Of a stretch of DNA of 8,220 bases, positions 1 through 6,166 are shown piece by piece. Source of the stretch: Methanosarcinales archaeon. GTDB lineage: Archaea > Halobacteriota > Methanosarcinia > Methanosarcinales > Methanogasteraceae. The DNA lies in contig DAOVGO010000088.1 of the NCBI GenBank assembly GCA_030672345.1, forward strand, positions 1-8,220. The letters are read 5' to 3'. Within the stretch, counting starts at the first letter, position 1. Each line of letters begins with the position of its first letter. The position numbers and the translations under genes are program-made. The notes under the pieces were generated by a model. The model searched no databases and was not told the origin of the DNA. It saw nothing but the letters and a program-made list of their open reading frames with translations.

Positions 1-953
1 AGATCCACCCATCTCCGCTCACCAACCACGACCTCGAATTCAACCGGAGTCAGCACCGGCGCCGGGAAGATCGCAGAACCATCGATTGCGATTCGCGGGC
101 ACGCCGTACTGACAAAAGCATCGAGATCAAACGAGTGCAGCGCATCCGGCGTGACCATATCCATCATCAGGATGTGTGCGTCCAGACCGTGCTCTTCTGC
201 CATGGCGCACAGATCAAAGGCAAGCTCCTTCCTGCACTGCCCGATCTTTGTGGAGACAATCACCCCGAAGGACTGCGCATCAAGCGACCGTTCGATCGCA
301 GCACAACGCTTCCTGAGCATCCGATCAGTGTCCGGCATCCGAACCTCTTCTGTCACCGGATCCGCGATCCAAACAGTCTTTTTGGTTGCGAGCGCAACTC
401 CGAGCGCGTGAAAATCCCCTGTGCCGATGTAGAGATACTCATCGCAATCGGGCGCAGCGGCAGAGAAATTGCATCCAAGAACAAGCCCGGGACGCGCGAT
501 GCGCCCGTCACCGTTGTGGATGACGCCGGTTATGCCGTGCTCTGCAAGATACTGCCGCACATCGGCGAGCGTGTGCACGAACTGGGCGGTCGAGACAAGC
601 CCGACACGATCGCTGATCACGCGGGTTGCCTGCCCTATCACCGGAAGAACCCGGGTCAGGGACGTGACCTCGATAAAGTGTGCATTCTCCACCGTTATGT
701 TCGGGATCCGAGCGTGCCCGAACTGAAACATGATGTCTGCCGATTCAAGAAGCCTGGTATCGACATCACACGCGCCAAAGCAGGAATTTGCAGATATTAC
801 ACACCTTACACCCGCCCTTCTTTCAATCTCATCTGATATTCTGATTGCTTCTCGCCTGAAACCATCCGGAAACTGGAGCCCCACAACCCTGGCATGTTTT
901 TCTTTGATTACACTTGTGACGTGATCTAAGTTGAAATCGTATTCCTCGATCAT
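1..953 (-). CDS. dph2: Diphthamide synthase subunit Dph2, archaeal type (3' end cut by window edge)
   Basis: Radical-SAM-like 4Fe-4S enzyme for the first step of diphthamide synthesis: it transfers a 3-amino-3-carboxypropyl group from S-adenosylmethionine to a histidine of elongation factor aEF-2. Reading the minus strand from the ATG at 953 gives 317 uninterrupted codons to the edge, against about 330-345 in archaeal homologues, so only the C-terminal tail is missing. The three cluster-binding cysteines of the family are visible: C62 in CFGACDVD, C161 in LGCNF and C285 in STACPR, at nearly the same positions as in the Pyrococcus enzyme (59, 163, 287). The N-terminal VVGLQFPDG is also typical. 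A GGATGATC sequence just before the start resembles a ribosome binding site. It lies 11 nt downstream of the zinc-ribbon gene and probably shares its transcript. An out-of-frame ATG at 960 is discussed under findings. Identification is secure. Confidence 0.95.
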   Translation of the reverse strand, partial: MIEEYDFNLDHVTSVIKEKHARVVGLQFPDGFRREAIRISDEIERRAGVRCVISANSCFGACDVDTRLLESADIMFQFGHARIPNITVENAHFIEVTSLTRVLPVIGQATRVISDRVGLVSTAQFVHTLADVRQYLAEHGITGVIHNGDGRIARPGLVLGCNFSAAAPDCDEYLYIGTGDFHALGVALATKKTVWIADPVTEEVRMPDTDRMLRKRCAAIERSLDAQSFGVIVSTKIGQCRKELAFDLCAMAEEHGLDAHILMMDMVTPDALHSFDLDAFVSTACPRIAIDGSAIFPAPVLTPVEFEVVVGERRWVD

Positions 954-964
954 CGATCATCCGG

Positions 965-1474
965 TCATATCTGCTTTGGCAGGAAGTACTTCTTGATCAC
1001 GGTGTCGCATCCCGAACAGGTGATCATGAGCCAGTCGCCGACCATCTGCTTGTTGTAGTGCTCAAAGATCGATGCCCCGCAGGTCGGGCATGAATAATAT
1101 TCTTTAAAATAATAATTATAGAATATCGGGTTGTCATCCAGCCAGTGGAGGACAGAGAGCAGACGCCCGAGATACCGCTGCTGCGATTCACTCGATTCCT
1201 CGCTTATGGCGGTTTCGACCCGGTCCTTGACATCTCTGAAATATCTCTTTGATTTCTCACGAATTTTTTTATAATCCGTCATGTATTCAATACTATCTTT
1301 CAAATACTTCGAGTACATATCGGCTACGCTGGCTTCTCTGCGTGTGATCGTTCTGAGGAAGTACTCGCTCATCAGATCCTCCATCAGGTCAAAACACTCT
1401 GTGCAGATATCGTATCCTTCGTAATGTGTCGAACCCAGTTCGCCATGACAGATGATACATGCCTTACGTTCCAT
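965..1474 (-). CDS. Uncharacterised protein with two zinc-ribbon-like Cys clusters
   Basis: I do not recognise this 169-aa family. Two cysteine clusters are visible. The N-terminal one has C6/C9 and C24/C27 (CIICH and CTECF, CxxC-14-CxxC). The C-terminal one has C129/C132 and C153/C156 (CPTCGA and CSGCD, CxxC-20-CxxC). The middle, about residues 30-120, is charged and rich in Lys, Glu, Arg and Tyr, and is probably alpha-helical. No signal peptide or membrane segment is seen, so it should be cytoplasmic. Two zinc ribbons joined by a helical linker would suit nucleic-acid or protein binding, but that is inference. It is the first gene of a probable two-gene transcript with dph2, 11 nt apart. 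A TTTAAA box lies about 26 nt upstream of the ATG, which suggests a leaderless mRNA. Real-gene confidence is high; function is unknown. Confidence 0.85.
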   Translation of the reverse strand: MERKACIICHGELGSTHYEGYDICTECFDLMEDLMSEYFLRTITRREASVADMYSKYLKDSIEYMTDYKKIREKSKRYFRDVKDRVETAISEESSESQQRYLGRLLSVLHWLDDNPIFYNYYFKEYYSCPTCGASIFEHYNKQMVGDWLMITCSGCDTVIKKYFLPKQI

Positions 1475-1490
1475 GAGACCATGTAGTCTC
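1475..1490. repeat. Short inverted repeat abutting the zinc-ribbon gene start
   Basis: GAGAC, a 6-nt spacer (CATGTA), then GTCTC, directly against the start codon and overlapping the predicted transcription start. It could be a repressor half-site pair, but arms of 5 bp can easily arise by chance. Confidence 0.25.
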
Positions 1491-1497
1491 GCACCGA

Positions 1498-1503
1498 TTT
1501 AAA
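1498..1503 (-). promoter_or_regulatory. TATA-like box for the zinc-ribbon gene and dph2
   Basis: TTTAAA inside a CATTTAAATC context is centred about 26 nt upstream of the ATG at 1474. Archaeal TATA boxes sit about 25 nt before the transcription start, so the mRNA would begin at or next to the start codon. No ribosome binding site is seen there, in line with leaderless translation. Based on spacing and composition only. Confidence 0.45.
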
Positions 1504-1631
1504 TGTTAGCCTCTTCTGGCAGCTCAACCAACCAGCCGGTTTAGTCATTATAATTGTTCCGGGGGTGGGAACTACTGAACCACATCGACACTATTAAGTA
1601 CATTCAGCAACAGTGATCAAATCTGTACTTG

Positions 1632-1638
1632 TATATTT
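1632..1638 (+). promoter_or_regulatory. Probable TATA box of mfnB
   Basis: TATATTT lies about 40 nt before the mfnB start. A transcription start 25 nt further on, near 1660, would leave a short leader that just contains the GGAGG ribosome binding site at 1664-1668. Another AT-rich stretch at about 1588-1598 is a weaker alternative. Confidence 0.4.
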
Positions 1639-1658
1639 GCACCGACGCAAACGGTGCA
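1638..1658. promoter_or_regulatory. Perfect 7-bp inverted repeat in the mfnB promoter/leader
   Basis: TGCACCG (1638-1644), a 7-nt spacer, then CGGTGCA (1652-1658). It sits between the TATA-like box and the ribosome binding site. As DNA it could be an operator for a dimeric repressor acting between TATA and the transcription start. As RNA it would be a small hairpin just before the ribosome binding site. No known archaeal regulator is assigned to this sequence. Confidence 0.4.
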
Positions 1659-1674
1659 CGAACGGAGGCATATT

Positions 1675-2376
1675 ATGGAACTGTTGGTCAGTCCAATCAA
1701 CACAGACGAGGCAAAAGCCGCATTCAATGGCGGCGCTGATATCATCGATGTGAAAAACCCGAAGGAAGGGTCGCTCGGCGCGAACTTTCCATGGGTGATC
1801 AGCGCAGTCATCGAGGCGATCGAATCAAAGAAACCTGTCAGCGCAACGATCGGCGATTTTAATTACAAACCAGGCACAGCATCACTTGCTGCACTCGGTG
1901 CAGCCACGGCTGGTGCCGATTACATCAAAGTCGGATTGTACGATATCCAGACTGCGGAGCAGGCAGAGGACCTGCTGTCAAAGGTTGTGCAGTCAGTAAA
2001 GAGGTGTGATCCAAACAAGATGGCAGTAGCAGCCGCTTACGCCGATTACAGACGTATAAATTCAATTTCACCGCTTTTACTTCCTGAGGTCGGCGCAAAA
2101 GTCGGCGTTGATGTGGTGATGATCGATACCGGCATCAAAGACGGACGGTCTGCGTTTGAGTTCATGACCGAGGATGAGTTGACCACGTTCGTGGACACCG
2201 CACGCGATCTTAATCTGCGTACCGCGCTTGCAGGCGCCATCGGGTTTGAGGATATGGAGATGGTAAAGCGCATCAATCCGGACATCATCGGCATCCGCGG
2301 CATGGTCTGTGGCGGCGACCGGAACGATGAGATCAAACAGGAACTGGTAGAGAAACTCAGGGCGCAGATGGGTTGA
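1675..2376 (+). CDS. mfnB: MfnB, (5-formylfuran-3-yl)methyl phosphate synthase
   Basis: Makes 4-(hydroxymethyl)-2-furancarboxaldehyde phosphate from two glyceraldehyde-3-phosphate molecules, the first committed step to the furan ring of methanofuran, the C1 carrier of methanogenesis and its reversal. At 233 aa it matches the family length (235 in Methanocaldococcus jannaschii MJ1099). It has the near-invariant start MELLVSP, ADIIDVKNPKEGSLGANFPW, and ADYIKVGLY. Family catalytic residues fall at the same numbers as in MJ1099: D25, K27 (Schiff-base lysine), K85, D151 and K155. The C-terminal GIRGMVCGGDRN is also conserved. The ATG at 1675 is chosen because GGAGG (1664-1668) sits 6 nt before it and homologues begin there; an in-frame ATG at 1654 would add seven residues unlike the family. 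It stands alone, diverging from the zinc-ribbon gene and converging on ribC. Confidence 0.97.
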   Translation: MELLVSPINTDEAKAAFNGGADIIDVKNPKEGSLGANFPWVISAVIEAIESKKPVSATIGDFNYKPGTASLAALGAATAGADYIKVGLYDIQTAEQAEDLLSKVVQSVKRCDPNKMAVAAAYADYRRINSISPLLLPEVGAKVGVDVVMIDTGIKDGRSAFEFMTEDELTTFVDTARDLNLRTALAGAIGFEDMEMVKRINPDIIGIRGMVCGGDRNDEIKQELVEKLRAQMG

Positions 2377-2511
2377 TCACAGCCGTATCTTCCCTTTTTG
2401 TTTCGTATAGGTCGTATAATCGACGTATTTCTTCTTAAGCAAGCAGATCAGAGATGTCCGCAGCTTGCGGCAGCGCAGCCATTCACACTCTCGCGGGTCC
2501 CGCATCCGCAT
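2377..2511 (-). CDS. Possible small basic Cys-containing ORF between ribC and mfnB
   Basis: A 44-codon frame (ATG at 2511; alternative ATG at 2505) overlaps the last 29 nt of ribC in another frame and ends exactly against the mfnB stop codon on the other strand. It reads CEWLRCRKL, then LICLLKKKYVDY and a basic C terminus ending KGKIRL, with three cysteines. I know no matching family and see no clear ribosome binding site. It would be translationally coupled to ribC if real. It may equally be an accidental open frame in a 106-nt convergent gap. Confidence 0.18.
   Translation of the reverse strand: MRMRDPRECEWLRCRKLRTSLICLLKKKYVDYTTYTKQKGKIRL
2395..2403 (+). terminator. T-rich stretch after mfnB, possible archaeal terminator
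   Basis: TTTTTGTTT begins 19 nt after the mfnB stop codon. Archaeal RNA polymerase can terminate at runs of T without a hairpin. This one is short and interrupted by a G. Confidence 0.35.
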
Positions 2512-2947
2512 ATCCCTGCCGCTGCCCGGTTCCTGCTTCTTTTTCGAGCTGATCGGGTTTGAACAGGAGTTTGATGACATTCAGAGCGTGCTCCCGCGCG
2601 CGTGCCTCTGCAAGCGCTGCAAATTCGCGATCAGAGGGCGCCTCGTCCTCGTGTACGAATACCTCGATCACATGCGTGTTCGTCATCAACTGCGCCATGA
2701 TGATGCCCTGTGATGCCTCGTGCGCACAGACCTTGTCCTTTTGATCCGCGCCAGGCATCCCAAACGCCATCACGATGTCGCACGAATGCTCTTCTATCAG
2801 TCTCTTGCACGCAACCGGCAGATCCTTGATCCCGGGAACGGTGTAACGCTTTATCCTGACTGATGCGTTACGCTTCAGTTCGGAGATTGCGTGTTTTGCC
2901 ATATCAGCACGTGCGAAGGTTGTGTCTGCGATTCCTACGGTCGTCAT
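2483..2947 (-). CDS. ribC: Riboflavin synthase, archaeal RibC type
   Basis: Converts two 6,7-dimethyl-8-ribityllumazine molecules into riboflavin and a pyrimidinedione, feeding FMN/FAD synthesis. The archaeal enzyme is unrelated to bacterial riboflavin synthase and belongs to the lumazine-synthase fold. At 154 aa it matches the family length (about 153-156). Diagnostic stretches are GIADTTFAR near the N terminus, TVPGIKDLPVACK, MAFGMPG, KVCAHEAS, AQLMTN, EVFVHEDEA, LLFKP and the C-terminal RQGYADAGPAR; all align with M. jannaschii MJ1184. The ATG at 2947 (MTTVG) is chosen to match homologues; one at 2956 would add only three residues. No good ribosome binding site precedes either. A CATATAG element near 3009-3016 could be the TATA box, giving a leader of about 40 nt that contains the tandem heptamers at 2964-2982. 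Confidence 0.96.
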   Translation of the reverse strand: MTTVGIADTTFARADMAKHAISELKRNASVRIKRYTVPGIKDLPVACKRLIEEHSCDIVMAFGMPGADQKDKVCAHEASQGIIMAQLMTNTHVIEVFVHEDEAPSDREFAALAEARAREHALNVIKLLFKPDQLEKEAGTGQRQGYADAGPARV

Positions 2948-2963
2948 GGTTCTCATGGTCCGG

Positions 2964-2982
2964 TGTCTGATGTCTGATGTCT
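2964..2982. repeat. Tandem 7-bp repeat in the ribC leader
   Basis: TGTCTGA, TGTCTGA, TGTCT: 2.7 copies of a 7-bp unit on the plus strand, just upstream of the ribC start (as AGACATC repeats in the ribC sense). It is short and may be a replication-slippage product. Confidence 0.5.
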
Positions 2983-3016
2983 ATCGGCGCATCATACACA
3001 AAGGTTTGCACTATAT

Positions 3017-3064
3017 GAGGGGGTGGGTGCGACCGATAACCATGGTGTGTATCTATACCCCCTC
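3017..3064. repeat. Inverted repeat GAGGGGG/CCCCCTC upstream of ribC
   Basis: GAGGGGG (3017-3023) and CCCCCTC (3058-3064) are separated by 34 nt and followed on the plus strand by TTTTT. The stem is 7 bp and GC-rich. The region lies between the end of the TumE gene and the start of ribC, both on the minus strand, and may act as a structured spacer. Any role is uncertain. Confidence 0.3.
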
Positions 3065-3091
3065 TTTTTGACAGGGCGATGGTCAAATTCG

Positions 3092-3471
3092 TTACGCAAT
3101 CTCATTTTCAACAATCTCCAGTATCTCCACAATCCCAATCTCCCGGAACGGTTCAACCATATCCGGATAGTGTACATGGTGCGGGAAGTTGTTCAACTCC
3201 GGAAAGTGTGGAGCATTGTCGTACCTTTTGACGAGATATTCATTTTGATCCTGCCAATGAAATCGATAGGATGGTCTTGTAAGGATCATTCCACCACCTT
3301 CGATCACAATAAATTCAGAAAAATACAAAACAGTTTCGTCGATGAAAACAAAAAATCCCTCTATGTGACCAGAGTATCTCGATCTCTTGTCAAAACTTAC
3401 ATTTTCAGATATAACAATCTGTGACTGCCTGATTTTTTGATAACCTCTTCAAAATAATCATCTATCTGCAC
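3092..3471 (-). pseudogene. TumE-family (DUF6516-like) toxin gene with a frameshift
   Basis: Putative toxin of a two-gene toxin-antitoxin module. The family signature is clear: FHWQDQ, YDNAPHFPEL and FPHHVH, then a helix-forming acidic C terminus. The coding sequence is split over two frames. A GTG start at 3471, overlapping the end of the upstream gene, gives QIDDYFEEVIKK, the usual N terminus; the frame then closes soon after A6 (3433-3438). The next frame carries QSQIVISENVSFDKRS and the rest without interruption. One extra A would yield a continuous 126-aa protein of normal length. The downstream frame alone offers only a TTG at 3328, which would cut off the first 48 or so residues. Possible causes are a real inactivating deletion, a homopolymer sequencing error, or slippage that makes some full-length product. 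The family call is fairly sure; its state is not. Confidence 0.72.
3433..3438 (-). other. A6 run where the TumE frame breaks
   Basis: Six A residues in the coding sense (ATC AAA AAA TCA). Reading one base back after the run, or adding a seventh A, joins the N-terminal frame to the frame bearing the TumE motifs. Confidence 0.7.
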
Positions 3472-3752
3472 TGTCCGAGTATCTCCGTAATCTGTGAAAT
3501 TTCGGTATTCAACGCATCCAGAATCCTGATTTCACCATACCAGTTGATAAAATCAGGATCGTCTCCCATCTTGGAGCGGACTTTCAAAAATTTTTGCGAA
3601 GACAGGTCGTATTTGCCTTCAAATGATGAGATATTCTGTTTTGTCCGGTCTATGCTTCTTTTAAGCAGTTTATATTCTCTTTGTAGCGCCGAATGAAGGA
3701 TATTGCAGGCTTTTATTCTGTCTGTGACCTTTAATTCGATTATCGCGGGCAT
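3462..3752 (-). CDS. Putative antitoxin partner of the TumE-family toxin
   Basis: A 96-aa charged protein with no Cys cluster, signal peptide or membrane segment. Residues about 15-45 (HSALQREYKLLKRSIDRTKQ) and about 70-95 look helical and may form a coiled coil. The central stretch, FEGKYDLSSQKFL followed by DDPDFINWYGEI, matches a pattern I recall from small proteins encoded directly upstream of TumE/DUF6516 proteins: F-x-KYG-x-SSEEF ... DD-x-DF-x-W. That recall is the main basis for the call, with support from the position: the toxin's GTG start lies inside this gene, an overlap of 10 nt that suggests translational coupling. It is not the HTH-type TumA antitoxin, since no helix-turn-helix is visible. 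GGTGG lies 4 nt before the ATG. It diverges from ruvB. Confidence 0.6.
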   Translation of the reverse strand: MPAIIELKVTDRIKACNILHSALQREYKLLKRSIDRTKQNISSFEGKYDLSSQKFLKVRSKMGDDPDFINWYGEIRILDALNTEISQITEILGQCR

Positions 3753-3880
3753 TTTACCACCGATTTACTTTTAAGATATGTCGTGTTCATGATCTCTTTT
3801 GAGTGGTTTCGATTAAAGTTTTGCTCTGTGATCAGCCAGCCGAAGGTATTGATAGGGTTCGATCATAAATTCAGCAGACC

Positions 3881-4870
3881 ATGCAAGAGGAAATTCTCAC
3901 GCCAGAAAAAACAGAGAAAGATAAGATAACCGACTTGCAGATTCGACCAAAGACATTTGACGACTTCATCGGGCAAAGCGAGCTCAAAGAACAGTCGCAA
4001 ATCTTTATAAAAGCAGCGAAAGAACGGAATGAACCGCTCGATCACATCCTGTTCTCAGGACCGCCTGGGCTGGGGAAGACAACGCTTGCACACATCATCG
4101 CAACCGAACTCGGTGTGAACATCAGGGCAACGACCGGACCGGTTCTGGATCGCCCCGGCGACCTTGCAGCGATTCTGACGAATCTCGGGGCAAAAGACGT
4201 TCTCTTCATCGATGAGATCCACCGGTTGAGCCATATCGTCGAGGAAACACTGTATTCTGCGATGGAGGATTTCGTGATCGATGTCATGATCGGCGAAGGC
4301 GTGAGCGCGCGTTCTGTTCGCCTGAATCTAAAGCCATTTACGCTGATCGGAGCAACGACAAGAACCGGACTGATCAGTTCGCCACTCAGGGATCGTTTCG
4401 GCGTGATCAGCCGGCTGAACTTCTACCCCCCGGAGACGCTGACAGAGATCGTTATCCGGTCTTCGGGCGTGTTCGGGATCGAGATCGATCGGTTAGGCGC
4501 AACAGAGATCGCATACCGGTCGAGAGGGACTCCAAGGATCGCAAACCGGATTCTCAGGCGTGTCCGTGATTATGCGCAGGTAAAAGCGGACGGCGTGATA
4601 ACGAAGGATGTTGTCGATGCTGCACTAACGATGCTCAGGATCGATGAAAGGGGACTGGATGAGCTTGACCGGCAGATTTTAAGCGTGATTATCGATGATT
4701 TTGATGGGGGACCTGTCGGAGTGAAGAATATCGCAATCTCGGTCGGGGAGGAGGTGCGGACGATCGAAGAGGTCGCAGAGCCATACCTGATACAGATCGG
4801 GTTTATCAAGCGGACGCCGCAGGGAAGGGCGGCGACAGCGGCTGCAAGAGAGCATCTGCGGCGATTATAA
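3881..4870 (+). CDS. ruvB: RuvB, Holliday-junction branch-migration ATPase of bacterial type
   Basis: Hexameric AAA+ DNA motor that, with RuvA in bacteria, drives branch migration of Holliday junctions in recombination and fork repair. At 329 aa it is full length and shows all family marks. The N-terminal IRPKTFDDFIGQ precedes Walker A GPPGLGKTT (60-68) and Walker B LFIDEIH (108-114). The RuvA-contacting region DFVIDVMIGEG is at 130-140. Sensor 1 is GATTRTG (157-163), the arginine-finger region PLRDRFG is near 168-174, and sensor 2 is GTPRIANRILRR (216-227). The C-terminal winged helix ends EPYLIQIGFIKRTPQGR (300-316). This is the bacterial family, not the archaeal/eukaryotic TIP49 (RuvB-like) family. 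No ruvA or ruvC is in the window. The ATG at 3881 is the first in frame; no ribosome binding site is evident. It converges on the ATPase gene with a 12-nt gap. Bacterial-type RuvB occurs in some methanogens, as I recall. Confidence 0.95.
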   Translation: MQEEILTPEKTEKDKITDLQIRPKTFDDFIGQSELKEQSQIFIKAAKERNEPLDHILFSGPPGLGKTTLAHIIATELGVNIRATTGPVLDRPGDLAAILTNLGAKDVLFIDEIHRLSHIVEETLYSAMEDFVIDVMIGEGVSARSVRLNLKPFTLIGATTRTGLISSPLRDRFGVISRLNFYPPETLTEIVIRSSGVFGIEIDRLGATEIAYRSRGTPRIANRILRRVRDYAQVKADGVITKDVVDAALTMLRIDERGLDELDRQILSVIIDDFDGGPVGVKNIAISVGEEVRTIEEVAEPYLIQIGFIKRTPQGRAATAAAREHLRRL

Positions 4871-4882
4871 TAGTCGTGATCG

Positions 4883-6163
4883 TCAGACCAGCAGATCTGC
4901 GAAGAATTCGTCCTTGAAGAGCACAAAAGCCCATGCGGGGATCATAAATATCCGCTTACCATAGATTTCTTCTTCTTTATAGATGTCTTTGGTCACAACA
5001 AAGCCATAATCAAGTTTGTTCTTATCCAATGCGTGCAGGAACTGTTTTAGATCCACTTTTCCATATTTCACCTCGATAGGCACGATTTTTTCATCCTTCA
5101 GGATGAAATCGATCTTGGTATTCGAATCCCTGAAATAGTATTCGGCATCAAGTTCCTGCTGGACAAGGTTTTCTATCACCCTTCCAATCCCAACAGGTGC
5201 TGCAAATATGTAGGAGAGAGCTGCGCTGGCGAGATAGGCTCTACTCATCTTCCCCGAAGTCATCATGAACCCGGGTCTGAGCTTACGGACGCGTTTTAGT
5301 AGCAGTGCGTATTCGAGATGACCGATATAGTTGGTGATTGTGGTTGTGCTCCTCGAAAGATCTCTTGAGAGGGCGCTATAATTTATTATCATCCCCGGAT
5401 TTCTCGCTACGAGCTCTACCAACGTCTTCACCAGTTCTATATCCCCTATTCCGAACTCAGATGGCAAATCAACGAAGAGTATCCTCTCTATCACGTTGTT
5501 TCGGAGATAATGCCGTATCTTTTCCTCGCTCTTCTCCTCCAGTATCTCAGGAAAGCCGCCTTTCAGGAGGTGATCGTGGAACAGTGGTAAAATTCTCCGC
5601 TCGTGGATATTCCACTCCTCAAATCTCACTTCCACGCCCTTCATCTCAAGAAATTCCTTGAAACTGAGTGGTTTCAGGGGGAAGTCATACACACGACCGG
5701 CAAGACTTTCTTTTGCCATTTTTTGCATGCTTATGGATGCGGAACCGCAGATGAAGAACTTAATATTTGGATATAAGTCATAAAATATCTTCAACTCGTT
5801 CTGCCAGTTCTTAGATTTTTGGATCTCGTCAATGAAGATGTATATTCGCTCCCCGGTATCAAAGGTTCTTCGCAGTTTTTCCTGTTCATAAGTCCTCAGC
5901 AGATCTCCCATCTCTGCTTTTGCGACATCAAATGAGAAGTAAAGAATGTTTCCCGGATTCACACCCGCATCTATCAAATGTTGTATGAACTGGTAGAAGA
6001 GTGTGGTTTTTCCCACCCGTCTGAGACCATAAATGAGAAGTATCTGTTTATCGTCAAGATATTCGAGCATTTTGTGAAATAATGGTCTTTTATATTGTTT
6101 TAACAGCCTAACCCTGCCAGTAGTCCACCAGTCGTTGAACTGTTCCATTGTTCCTGGATCCAT
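4883..6163 (-). CDS. COG1373-type AAA ATPase with C-terminal DUF4143 nuclease-like domain
   Basis: A 426-aa protein of the large archaeal/bacterial ATPase family with unknown cellular job. Walker A is GLRRVGKTT (46-54), Walker B is YIFIDEIQ (108-115), and the sensor GSAS is at 140-143. A winged-helix-like middle follows (about 245-300, with NYSALSRDLSRSTTTI). The C-terminal part (about 345-410) has D352, then PIEVKYG with E364 and K366, the D...ExK arrangement of the PD-(D/E)XK fold seen in DUF4143. Length fits the family. Starts at 6163 or 6148 (MEQFNDWW) are both possible: a TATA-like box about 26 nt upstream suits leaderless use of 6163, while AGGA lies just before 6148. Its promoter holds symmetric GTAAA/TTTAC half-sites. 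It diverges from the PD-(D/E)XK-like gene. Members are often found in accessory regions; the role here is unknown. Confidence 0.9.
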   Translation of the reverse strand: MDPGTMEQFNDWWTTGRVRLLKQYKRPLFHKMLEYLDDKQILLIYGLRRVGKTTLFYQFIQHLIDAGVNPGNILYFSFDVAKAEMGDLLRTYEQEKLRRTFDTGERIYIFIDEIQKSKNWQNELKIFYDLYPNIKFFICGSASISMQKMAKESLAGRVYDFPLKPLSFKEFLEMKGVEVRFEEWNIHERRILPLFHDHLLKGGFPEILEEKSEEKIRHYLRNNVIERILFVDLPSEFGIGDIELVKTLVELVARNPGMIINYSALSRDLSRSTTTITNYIGHLEYALLLKRVRKLRPGFMMTSGKMSRAYLASAALSYIFAAPVGIGRVIENLVQQELDAEYYFRDSNTKIDFILKDEKIVPIEVKYGKVDLKQFLHALDKNKLDYGFVVTKDIYKEEEIYGKRIFMIPAWAFVLFKDEFFADLLV

Positions 6164-6166
6164 ATT

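Noticed and set aside
135..836. A 233-codon open frame on the plus strand
   Set aside because: It lies opposite dph2, whose minus-strand translation has the three cluster cysteines in context. The plus frame has no recognisable motif and an Arg/His/Pro-rich, unlikely composition.
2458..2470. CCGCA-3 nt-TGCGG hairpin after ribC as a terminator
   Set aside because: The stem is only 5 bp, no T run follows in the minus sense, and archaeal termination does not usually rely on hairpins.
3017..3064. FMN riboswitch upstream of ribC
   Set aside because: The conserved FMN aptamer sequence blocks are not present, the stem is a simple long-loop inverted repeat, and FMN riboswitches are not expected in archaea.
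3023..3424. A 133-codon plus-strand frame, longer than the uninterrupted TumE frame opposite it
   Set aside because: The minus strand carries the TumE motifs (HWQ, NAPHxPEL, FPHHxH) and follows an overlapping partner gene. The plus frame matches nothing.
5338..5661. 107-codon plus-strand frame inside the ATPase region
   Set aside because: It is Ser/Pro/Arg-rich with no motif and lies opposite the well-supported DUF4143 ATPase.
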